Shown piece after piece: positions 52,265 through 59,071 of a DNA stretch of 64,000 bases (position 1 is its first letter; every line of letters starts with the position of its first letter). A program made the translations under genes and the position numbers. A model generated the notes under the pieces. The model did no database searches. It saw only the letters and a list, made by a program, of their open reading frames with translations, and had not been told where the DNA came from. The stretch spans positions 7,503-71,502 of the forward strand of contig DAIUDK010000006.1 of the NCBI GenBank assembly GCA_036845725.1, given 5' to 3'. Source of the stretch: DSWT01 sp036845725 (GTDB taxonomy: Bacteria > Chloroflexota > Anaerolineae > B4-G1 > SLSP01).

Positions 52265-53319
52265 AGCTCATCCTCCCAACGGGGACGGAAATCGGCTTCC
52301 AGCCGGGCGATGAAGCTGGCGAGCAAACGCCCGGCGCGTTCGATATCCGGCAGAGTGCCGGTCTCGACCGGTTGGTGCATATAGCGCAAGGGGATTTCAA
52401 TCAGGCCGGTGGGGATGCCCTCCTGCGCCACCTGGATGCCCCAGGCATCGGTACCGCTACTACCAGGAACCGCTTCGAACTGGTTGGGGATCTCCTCGCC
52501 TTTGGCCGCGGCTTGCAAGCGTTCCACCACCTGCGGGTGGAAGTTCGGGCCGCCGGCGATCGTCGGGCCTTTGCCGAGGGTAAACGTCCCCGGTCCTTCG
52601 TCGTCGTGCTGCGGCGCGAAGGTCACGTCCAGGGCGATGGCGATCTCCGGCGCGAGGCCGTAGGCGCTGGTGATCGCGCCTTTGACGCCGACTTCCTCCT
52701 GGACGGTGGCGACGGCGTAGAAATCCCAGGCGTGATCGCGCGCGCGCAAGGCTTGCAGCGCCAGCGTGACGGCGACGACCGAAGTGCGGTTGTCGAGCGC
52801 CTTGCCAGCGACCCGGTCATTCTTGAGCGCCAGCAATTCGCGGTCGAAGGTGATGTGATCGCCGATGCCCACCAGCGAGGCGAGTTCGTCGCCCGGCAAG
52901 CCGGTATCAACGTAGACCTCTTCCCAGGCGATGACCTTCTCGCGTTCGGCAGCAGTGAGCACGTGCGGCGGGCGGCTACCGATGATGCCCGGCAAGACAC
53001 GCTTGCCATGGACGAGCACGTCCAGCCCCAAGAGCACGCGCCGGTCGATGCCACCGAGCGAGTGCGCACGCAGGAAGTCGCCCTCGATGCCGGTCACGAT
53101 CAGGCCGATCTCGTCCATGTGGGCGGCGGCCATCACTGCGGGGCGCGGCTCCGGGCCGCTGCCGCGCTGCAACGCGATCAGGCTGCCCATCGCATCCACG
53201 CGGATCTCGTCGGCCAGCGGTGTCCAGCGCGCGGCAATCGCATCGCGGACAACATTCTCGCGCCCGGAAGGGCCGGGCGCTTCCGTAAAAACCTTGAGCA
53301 GTTCAAAAGTTGATTCCAC
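52261..53319 (-). CDS. M42 family metallo-aminopeptidase (3)
   Basis: This 352-residue protein is the first of the three in transcription order. Ligand motifs are AAAHMDEIGLI, LDNRTSVVAVTL, VQEEVGVKGA and RYMHQPVETG. Asp in LDNR stands where the others have DDR. The GTG start at 53319 follows AAAGGA by five bases. A longer frame beginning 57 residues upstream encodes only Pro/Arg-rich antisense of the neighbouring Thr-Pro repeat gene and is rejected. Confidence 0.93.
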   Translation of the reverse strand: MESTFELLKVFTEAPGPSGRENVVRDAIAARWTPLADEIRVDAMGSLIALQRGSGPEPRPAVMAAAHMDEIGLIVTGIEGDFLRAHSLGGIDRRVLLGLDVLVHGKRVLPGIIGSRPPHVLTAAEREKVIAWEEVYVDTGLPGDELASLVGIGDHITFDRELLALKNDRVAGKALDNRTSVVAVTLALQALRARDHAWDFYAVATVQEEVGVKGAITSAYGLAPEIAIALDVTFAPQHDDEGPGTFTLGKGPTIAGGPNFHPQVVERLQAAAKGEEIPNQFEAVPGSSGTDAWGIQVAQEGIPTGLIEIPLRYMHQPVETGTLPDIERAGRLLASFIARLEADFRPRWEDEL

Positions 53320-53329
53320 AGGTATCCTT

Positions 53330-53920
53330 TCAGGGTTCAGTCGGCGGTGGTTCGGTGGTAGGTGTTTCAGTAGGCGTCTCGGTAGGTGTGGGCGTGAACG
53401 TCTCCGTAGGTGGCACGTCCTCGGTCGGTGTCGCCGTTGGTGTTTCGGTCGGCGTAGAGGTGATTGTCGCGGAAGGTGTGGGCGTCGCACTCACCGTTGG
53501 TGTAGGCGTAGCGGTCAGTGTAGGCGTAGCGGTCGGTGTAGCTGTAGATGTCGGCGATGGCGTGTCGGTCGGCGGCAGTGTGCCGGTCGGCGGCAGTGTG
53601 CCGGTCGGCGTCTCGGTCGGTGTCAATGTGATCGTCGGCGTGTTCGAAGGGGTGAGCGTCGGCGTGCGGGTGGGCGGGAACCACTGTGTCGGTGTAGCCG
53701 GCAAAGTCCGGTTGTCATTGCCCTCACCAGGGCCAACGAGATAAGGCGTGTTCGTCGCGCCGGGTTCGGGGGTCAGCGTTGGTGTGGCAGTTGGCACAGA
53801 GGTCGGCGGTGTGGGCCGCACAGCCAATGCCACAAACCCCAGACAGTAGCAGGGGATAGTCGCCACGATGATGGCAATCAGGACAGTATAAATGGGCTTC
53901 TGCTTGCGTAACTTTTCCAT
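53330..53920 (-). CDS. Thr-Pro-repeat membrane protein
   Basis: This 196-residue protein has a basic start and one membrane helix (YTVLIAIIVATIPCYCLGFV). After that it is almost wholly a TPT/TPS/PPT low-complexity region (ETPTGTLPPTGTLPPTDTP and similar). It has no folded domain after the anchor. Such stalks are typical for Chloroflexota surface proteins. It precedes the M42 gene by only ten bases and would be co-transcribed. AAAGG before the ATG supports the start; a GTG is directly in front of it. The function is unknown; a wall-spanning spacer is a guess. Confidence 0.6.
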   Translation of the reverse strand: MEKLRKQKPIYTVLIAIIVATIPCYCLGFVALAVRPTPPTSVPTATPTLTPEPGATNTPYLVGPGEGNDNRTLPATPTQWFPPTRTPTLTPSNTPTITLTPTETPTGTLPPTGTLPPTDTPSPTSTATPTATPTLTATPTPTVSATPTPSATITSTPTETPTATPTEDVPPTETFTPTPTETPTETPTTEPPPTEP

Positions 53921-54034
53921 CACAAAACCTTTAGCAACGAGGCAATGATAGCATTATTCAAAGGGATGTCAACGCTATGTCAGGTTTTGTACTAAACCGA
54001 GAACATACCCACCGGTCAAGACAGGGGGTGGCCC

Positions 54035-54208
54035 ATAAACAAACAAGATGAAGAAATCAGGTGGCTGCAACGGCTCCGCGATGAGCAATTACAGGCACGT
54101 AACCCTACAGCAAAAGAACACACGCGGCAACAACGCCCTGTGACAAAGCATCACCCACCATACACAGAAGAAGATAACGGCAACGGAGATTGGGGGCGCA
54201 AGCACTAG
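54035..54208 (+). CDS. Possible 57-aa protein with ATA start
   Basis: A frame free of stops between 54035 and TAG at 54208 codes for a protein-like sequence: xNKQDEEIRWLQRLRDEQLQ, then ARNPTAKEHTRQQRPV and a His/acidic tail GDWGRKH. A strong AGGGGGTGG site lies just before an ATA codon at 54035. No ATG, GTG or TTG is in frame between the upstream stop and this point; CTG occurs at residue 11. The helical charged composition looks real rather than random. It may use a rare start, or a base error may hide the true start. Kept as a candidate only. Confidence 0.35.
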   Translation: MNKQDEEIRWLQRLRDEQLQARNPTAKEHTRQQRPVTKHHPPYTEEDNGNGDWGRKH

Positions 54209-54220
54209 CCGCGCAACACC

Positions 54221-54508
54221 TCAGTCCTGGGGCGTTGCCGCGTCGTCGATGATTTCCTTACCGGCCACAGCCTCATCAATCGAATGAATAGCGCCGCCAA
54301 GTTCTTCGATGACTGCTGCCACGCGCTGATAGGAGACGGCATCGCCCTCAATAGTGATCTTTGCGTTTTCGACTTTACGATCCATTTCGTAGATGCTGAT
54401 GTTGACGGCAGAAATCCCTTCCAAATCGCTGAGACGCGAGGCCACTTCGATAATGGTCGGATCATGAGGTTTCAGCGTATCCAGGACCAATCTACGGATT
54501 TTTCCCAT
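54221..54508 (-). CDS. DUF211 protein
   Basis: This 95-residue protein matches the DUF211 pattern: RRLVLDTLKPHDPTIIEVAS, LEGISAVNISIYEMDRKVEN, KITIEGDAVSYQRVAAVIEE and GGAIHSIDEAVAG. It has a ferredoxin-like alpha/beta fold. DUF211 is best known from archaea, and its function is unknown; some members lie beside transporters. It is a lone gene here, between the 57-aa candidate and the csp gene. Confidence 0.88.
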   Translation of the reverse strand: MGKIRRLVLDTLKPHDPTIIEVASRLSDLEGISAVNISIYEMDRKVENAKITIEGDAVSYQRVAAVIEELGGAIHSIDEAVAGKEIIDDAATPQD

Positions 54509-54573
54509 CTCTTCTTCTGCTCCTTATGGCTATATGGGGAATTTTATGATCTGTAACTGAAGATATTATCAAA

Positions 54574-54603
54574 GAAAGCCATCCAGTTCACTGGATGGCT
54601 TTC
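54574..54603 (-). terminator. Terminator of the cold-shock gene
   Basis: GAAAGCCATCCAG (54574-54586) and CTGGATGGCTTTC (54591-54603) pair fully over a TTCA loop. On the minus strand it follows the csp stop at 54652 and continues with TTTGATAAT. Confidence 0.85.
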
Positions 54604-54651
54604 CTGCTGTTTGTCAATTCATCTCAGAATTTGTATTTTACGTGCCTATAT

Positions 54652-54861
54652 TTACAGCGCAACGACTTGGGTGGCCTGCAGCCCCTTCTCGCCTCTTTCG
54701 ACGGAGAACTCTACGCGCTGTCCCTCGTCCAGGGTCTTGAACCCCTCCGTCTGGAGGGCAGAGTAATGCACAAACACATCATCTTTTCCCTCGCGCGAGA
54801 TGAAACCGTAGCCTTTGGAGGCATTAAACCATTTGACGACACCAACTTCACGCTCACTCAT
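54652..54861 (-). CDS. Cold-shock protein (CspA family)
   Basis: This 69-residue single OB-fold protein binds single-stranded RNA and DNA and melts mRNA structure. RNP1 is KGYGFI, RNP2 is VFVHYSAL, and VVKWFNASKGYGFI opens the domain. The start MSEREVG follows AAAGGAAG; an upstream extension lacks family resemblance. It has its own terminator downstream. Whether it is cold-induced cannot be told, and no long cold-box leader is recognised. Confidence 0.95.
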   Translation of the reverse strand: MSEREVGVVKWFNASKGYGFISREGKDDVFVHYSALQTEGFKTLDEGQRVEFSVERGEKGLQATQVVAL

Positions 54862-54924
54862 CGTTCTATTCTTCCTTTCAATTACTATGGTATTTCTTGC
54901 GCAAGGCCCCAAGCCGTATAAACA

Positions 54925-54957
54925 GCAAACGCCTGGGCGGTAAGTCCAGACGTTTGC
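54925..54957 (-). terminator. Terminator after the GTPase-cyclase operon
   Basis: GCAAACG (54925-54931) and CGTTTGC (54951-54957) form a stem with further CTGG/CCAG pairs after one mismatch. On the minus strand it ends with TGTTTATA, 69 bases after the cyclase stop. Confidence 0.65.
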
Positions 54958-55025
54958 AATATTGGCACGAACTTGGAACCTTACAACAACCTACATTTGC
55001 AATTATAGTCATTTGAAATGATTTG

Positions 55026-56111
55026 TCAAATATGAGCAGGTAACTGTACCGCTACACGGAAAAGCGATACCGGTTTGTCCTTGCCCTTGAAGTAGATTGG
55101 CGAGAGTGGGGTCACAGTGAAGCTCCCGTCAAGTTGATCAAGGGTGTTCTGGCTAATCCACACCTCATAAGCAGGGACGGCAGCCGTGATGCGGGCCGCC
55201 AGGTTCGTGGTACTGCCGATGGCGGTGTAAGTATAGCGCCAGCGCGCACCACTGTTCCCAACGATAGCCAGCCCGGTGTCGATACCAACCCCAAAATGGA
55301 ACCAGCGCTCCTTTTCGGGACGTTGGGCCTGGTAGGCGAAGAGCTGCTGCTGGACGCTGAGAGCTGCCCGTACCGCACGGATGGCGTGATCAGGTTGGTC
55401 GTCGTGGGCGTTGAAAATCGCCATAACGTTGTCGCCCTGAAACTGGTTGATGGTGCCCCCGTAACGATCGATTGCATCGACGACCACACTCAGATGATCG
55501 TTGAGGATCGTCATAATCCGTTCGGCAGGGATAGCCTCGACGGTGGCCGTAAAGTCCCGCACGTCAGCAAACAGAATGGAGACCTCGCGCAACTCACCGC
55601 CCAATTCCGGGCGCAGCGTCCCCTTGACCAGCGCTTCGGCAACGTCAGGCGGGATGTAATGATGCAGGAGGAAGTCCAGTTGTTCGTTCAAGCGAGCCAT
55701 CTCACGTCTGAGCAACCGTAGATCATTGCGGCTTTGCATCAGTTGCTGGATATAACGCCCTTGCTCAGTGACGTCAACAATCAACACCAGAAAGGCCGCC
55801 TCCAATCCCCGATCAAAGGGCATAATGACCAGATTAAAATAGCGAGTCTCACCGGAGGGGAACGGCCGGTTGACGTTCTCGACGCGAATGGCAGGCGGGG
55901 AACCGTTTTCCGGACATTCGGTGTGGATGTCCTGCCCGAAAAATTCCGGCAGCACTTCAAACACGTGCTGTCCGATCAAATCAACGTGTTCAGCCGAAAG
56001 CCACGCAGCGAAAAACGCGTCGTGCGCGATGATACGCTGGTCGATATCCAGCAAGGCGTAAGCGATGTGCATCTCGCGAAGCACAGTCTGCCAGAAATCC
56101 AGGTTGATCAT
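55026..56111 (-). CDS. PAS-class III nucleotidyl cyclase
   Basis: This 361-residue soluble protein has a PAS-like sensor at about 1-115 (LLDIDQRIIAHDAFFAAWLS), a coiled linker, and a class III cyclase domain from about 175. Metal-binding Asp183 is in LFADVRDFT and Asp227 in FQGDNVMAIF; the transition-state Asn303 and Arg307 are in NLAAR. The base-selecting Lys, normally three residues before GD, is Gln223, so substrate (ATP or GTP) is uncertain. It is the last gene of the small-GTPase operon and overlaps the previous stop by four bases. A partner cNMP sensor could be the 30434-30898 product, but this is speculation. Confidence 0.88.
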   Translation of the reverse strand: MINLDFWQTVLREMHIAYALLDIDQRIIAHDAFFAAWLSAEHVDLIGQHVFEVLPEFFGQDIHTECPENGSPPAIRVENVNRPFPSGETRYFNLVIMPFDRGLEAAFLVLIVDVTEQGRYIQQLMQSRNDLRLLRREMARLNEQLDFLLHHYIPPDVAEALVKGTLRPELGGELREVSILFADVRDFTATVEAIPAERIMTILNDHLSVVVDAIDRYGGTINQFQGDNVMAIFNAHDDQPDHAIRAVRAALSVQQQLFAYQAQRPEKERWFHFGVGIDTGLAIVGNSGARWRYTYTAIGSTTNLAARITAAVPAYEVWISQNTLDQLDGSFTVTPLSPIYFKGKDKPVSLFRVAVQLPAHI

Positions 56112-57517
56112 GGCATTACCGTGGGAGTGATATAGGCCGGCGGGACAGGCGCAAGCAGCGTCACCCAGCGCGTCTGCACCCACCCGGTCACTTCGACGTC
56201 GGCCTGTTTGGCCGATTTGACGCGTACCCTGTACCAATCGCCGTACTTGGCAAGGATTTCGACGTAGTCGCCCAGACGCGCCACTGCACCGCTGCGATCA
56301 CCGTCGGGAGCATCAAGCAAGAAGGCGTTGCCGATCATCACACCGCTGTAGGGCGAAGGTGTGAGCGTGGCGGTAGGCGTGGCGGTAGTGGTGGGGGTGG
56401 GCGTCGCTGTGGCTGTTGAGGTCGGTGTGGGCGTGAATGTTGCCGTAGGGGTTGCAGTGGGCGTAGGCGTGGGTGTCGCGGTAGGCGTGGCAGTGGGCGT
56501 GGGGGTGAACGTGGGCGTCGCCGTAGGCGTGGGCGTGGACGTCGCAGTCGCTGTGGGCCGCAAGATGGCGAGGGACGCCAGACGGGTTTCGACGTGCCAG
56601 ATCCACCATCCACAGCCAAGCAGAGGCGGCAAAGCAATGAGCACAATGAGCGCAATGAGGATCAGGCGCTGCGAAAGCGAGAGCGGCTCCCGCGACTTTT
56701 CCTGCGGCTCAGCCGGCAACGCACTGAGCAAGTGTTCAGCGGTTTTAGCGATCCTCTCGTCACTGCCGTCGTAGGATTTGAGGGCGGCGTAGTGTTTTTC
56801 CTGCAAGGTAGTCAAGACTTCGCGCATCCGCTCACGAAAGTCCGGTGGCTCGATCCCATTGACGACCACGGCCAGATAGACCGTGCCGCCCGTTTCCAGG
56901 AGGATTTTCTGCGCCTGGTAGTCGATGGCACCAAGTTCGCCGCTCTCCTCGTCGCCGAGGGCGTCGCGCGCAAAGTCGCGGATTGCGGTCAACATCCCGC
57001 TGATCAAATCGCGATCCGGGGGCGTTTCAGGGGCACGGGTGATGTGGTGAATCAGCAGTCCCGAGTCCCGCTGAATAAGGAAAATCTCGTTGACCGCAAA
57101 GGGAAGGGCCTCTCTAAGCGCATATTCGGCGTCGGAAACGCCCTGCAGGCGCGCTTTGAAGCGTTTGAGCGTGCCCTGCGGGCTGACGCTCTGGCGCACG
57201 CGTTGATCGACGTTACGGGCCAAGTCACGAAAAGCCTCGGTGACGGCGCGGTTGATGGTCTGGCCGATGACGGGGTAGAGCGCATCGATGATGTCCTCGC
57301 GGGCATTGTAGACCTGCCGCCGGATCGCTTCGCCGATAATAGGGGAAATGGCCTGGGCGATCTCATCGCCGGAGTGCTTGATTTGTTCTTCAAGCACATC
57401 CGCAATGACAGGACTGATCTTGTCGATCAGTGCGCCCGGTTTGAGGATGACGTTGCGCAGCTCACGCAGGCCTGCGCCTTCCACATCCTCATCTGTGGTC
57501 GGTGGCTCAAACGACAT
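56108..57517 (-). CDS. Membrane protein with GTPase-module domain, Thr-Pro linker and SH3 domain
   Basis: This 469-residue protein has four parts. Residues 1 to about 275 form a cytoplasmic region with repeated amphipathic segments (KISPVIADVLEEQIKHSGDE, PVIGQTINRAVTEAF) and a roadblock-like core (ALPFAVNEIFLIQRDSGLLI, then LISGMLTAIRDFARDALG). This pattern recalls the N-terminal part of OmpA-fused proteins encoded near Rab-like GTPases. A transmembrane helix is at about 285-307. Thr-Pro repeats run from 321 to about 393 and cross the wall. A C-terminal SH3-like domain (VARLGDYVEILAKYGDWYRV) lies outside. It could relay the GTPase state to the wall. The roadblock label is inference. Confidence 0.72.
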   Translation of the reverse strand: MSFEPPTTDEDVEGAGLRELRNVILKPGALIDKISPVIADVLEEQIKHSGDEIAQAISPIIGEAIRRQVYNAREDIIDALYPVIGQTINRAVTEAFRDLARNVDQRVRQSVSPQGTLKRFKARLQGVSDAEYALREALPFAVNEIFLIQRDSGLLIHHITRAPETPPDRDLISGMLTAIRDFARDALGDEESGELGAIDYQAQKILLETGGTVYLAVVVNGIEPPDFRERMREVLTTLQEKHYAALKSYDGSDERIAKTAEHLLSALPAEPQEKSREPLSLSQRLILIALIVLIALPPLLGCGWWIWHVETRLASLAILRPTATATSTPTPTATPTFTPTPTATPTATPTPTPTATPTATFTPTPTSTATATPTPTTTATPTATLTPSPYSGVMIGNAFLLDAPDGDRSGAVARLGDYVEILAKYGDWYRVRVKSAKQADVEVTGWVQTRWVTLLAPVPPAYITPTVMP

Positions 57518-57522
57518 CGACG

Positions 57523-58263
57523 CTATTCCTTAACAGCCGAGGTCAAGCCCTCCAACAACCCGGTGACAGTGCTGCCAGTTTCTAGACGCGTGGCGACTTC
57601 CATCAGCATCGCGGCCAGCGCCTTGCGGTCGGTTTTCTGATCGCCAAGCCGGTCGGTGACGCGCCGCAATTCCGCACGCAAATCGTCCTCAGCCTGGCGC
57701 ACCTCGCGTTTGAGAGTATCCAGGCGGCGTTCCTGCTGGTCGCGGTTCTCGCCGAGGATGGATTTTACATTGCGCACCTCGTTCTCTTGTTGCTGCTGCG
57801 TGGTGCGCAGTTCCTGGAGCATCTCCTGCGTGCTCTGGCTATGCAGATCGAGTTGCTGCGCGCGGGTGACGAGTTGCTGCAGGGCAGTTTCGCGGCTGCC
57901 CAGACGATCCACATCGCGGCGCAGTTCGTCGTTGGCACGGCGCATATCGCGCTCCAGCGCTTCGAGGCGCTTAGTCTGGCTCTTCTCGAACTCGGCGACC
58001 GAATCCTGGACCACACGCATGTCCGTGAGAATACGTTCCATCTCCCGGCGCACGTCGGCAAAGCGGCGTTCGTATTCTTCCATCTGCTCGCCAAAGATGA
58101 CCTGGCGCAAGCGATCGACTTCCGCACCCTGGATTCGCTGACGGGCGAGGTCCGGTCCCAGGATGATTTCGCGCACGCGCTCGAGTTCGCCTTCTACGGG
58201 CGGCGAGGCGGCCTTTTTTTCGGGCGTTGTTTGGAGAAGCGGAGGGACTTGCTGTACCATCAT
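57523..58263 (-). CDS. Coiled-coil protein of the small-GTPase operon
   Basis: This 246-residue protein is almost wholly helical from residue 28 on. Long runs of charged heptads cover the middle (RRFADVRREMERILTDMRVV, ELRRDVDRLGSRETALQQLV, QERRLDTLKREVRQAEDDL). A short head LERVREIILGPDLARQRI precedes them. The C-terminal TDRKALAAMLMEVATRLETG is a separate helical tip. The sequence REIILGPDLAR resembles heads found in proteins next to bacterial Rab-like GTPases. It may be an effector or a scaffold for the GTPase. AAAGGAG before the ATG at 58263 supports the start. Confidence 0.7.
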   Translation of the reverse strand: MMVQQVPPLLQTTPEKKAASPPVEGELERVREIILGPDLARQRIQGAEVDRLRQVIFGEQMEEYERRFADVRREMERILTDMRVVQDSVAEFEKSQTKRLEALERDMRRANDELRRDVDRLGSRETALQQLVTRAQQLDLHSQSTQEMLQELRTTQQQQENEVRNVKSILGENRDQQERRLDTLKREVRQAEDDLRAELRRVTDRLGDQKTDRKALAAMLMEVATRLETGSTVTGLLEGLTSAVKE

Positions 58264-58303
58264 TCTTGCTCCTTTCGTGTGTGGCTTTGTGCAATCAACA
58301 ATA

Positions 58304-58813
58304 TTATGGCTGGTCGAGAAGCCTGGCCCCAAGTTGCTCGAACAGCCATTGAACATTTTCTCCGGTCTTGGCGCTACTGGTCAACCAGAAAGCGTCCAAA
58401 TGCCCCGCCGCGTCTGATAGTTCAACATCGGCAATGGAACGCTGTTCCGCCAGATCGACCTTGTTGCCCACAACGACCAGAGGAGTATGGGGATTGACAC
58501 GCCAGAAAGACTGCGCATAGTCTTTCAAAGAAGGAAAGGTTTCGGCGCGCGTCAAATCGCACACCAGGATCGCGCCCGCCGCACCGCGATAATAACTAGT
58601 CATCACTTGCGTGAACTTTTCTTCGCCGGCCAAATCCCAAATCAGTAGCGTCACAGGGGACTTGCATACCGTCACGATCTTGCGGCTGACGCACGCGCCG
58701 ATGGTGCTCAGGTATTTGTCCTCAAAAATATCCTCGACAAAGCGACGCACCAAACTGGTTTTGCCGACGGCGAAATCGCCGAGCAGGCAAATCTTCTTCT
58801 GAATGGACGGCAT
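58304..58813 (-). CDS. Ras/Rab-like small GTPase
   Basis: This 169-residue protein contains all G boxes: G1 GDFAVGKTS (12-20), G2 Thr37 in STIGA, G3 WDLAGEE (59-65), G4 NKVD (117-120) and G5 SSAK (146-149). The overall order and the switch-region YRGAAGAILVCDLTR are strikingly like eukaryotic Rab proteins. The Gln that helps GTP hydrolysis (Gln61 in Ras) is Glu64, and the protein has no C-terminal cysteine for prenylation. It heads a four-gene minus-strand operon under a good promoter. It probably switches the coiled-coil and membrane proteins encoded next. Confidence 0.93.
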   Translation of the reverse strand: MPSIQKKICLLGDFAVGKTSLVRRFVEDIFEDKYLSTIGACVSRKIVTVCKSPVTLLIWDLAGEEKFTQVMTSYYRGAAGAILVCDLTRAETFPSLKDYAQSFWRVNPHTPLVVVGNKVDLAEQRSIADVELSDAAGHLDAFWLTSSAKTGENVQWLFEQLGARLLDQP

Positions 58814-58887
58814 GATCGATTCTCCGACGTCAAAGCCTCACAGATAAACACGTTCTTAGCCAAATCGCAATCTGCATTTGCAACATG

Positions 58888-58916
58888 AGGATACACTGAT
58901 ATCCTATGAATGTCAA
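58888..58916 (-). promoter_or_regulatory. Promoter of the small-GTPase operon
   Basis: On the minus strand TTGACA (58916-58911) and TATCCT (58893-58888) are 17 bases apart. The -10 region forms half of an inverted repeat AGGATA-N6-TATCCT (58888-58905), which may be an operator. Confidence 0.75.
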
Positions 58917-58990
58917 TTACACTCTGTCCGAATTGACTAGGATCAATTTCATGCGATGATTAGGAGCAACGGTATCTTACCGGTATGGGA

Positions 58991-59037
58991 CCCTGGCGAA
59001 GGCACATCCACACAATTAGCTGTGGCCTCCGCAAGGG
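58991..59037 (+). promoter_or_regulatory. Leader hairpin before the Gfo/Idh/MocA gene
   Basis: CCCTGGCGAAGGC (58991-59003) and GCCTCCGCAAGGG (59025-59037) pair with two mismatches, and CCACA/TGTGG pair further inside. The arm core equals that of the ftsA-ftsZ element at 26158-26220, with the G-A mismatch in the same position. Confidence 0.5.
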
Positions 59038-59071
59038 AAACTGAATTTACGAACTGAGGAGCCTTATTGTT

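Noticed and set aside
44924..53313. Many long open frames on the plus strand opposite tpiA, pgk, gap, yvcK and the M42 genes
   Set aside because: They are antisense frames of strongly recognised genes, caused by GC-rich codon bias; none has family motifs or ribosome binding sites.
53367..56570. CRISPR-like periodic repeats on the plus strand
   Set aside because: These are coding Thr-Pro repeats in the Thr-Pro-rich membrane protein (53330-53920) and in the linker of the SH3-domain membrane protein (56108-57517); there are no unique spacers of equal length.
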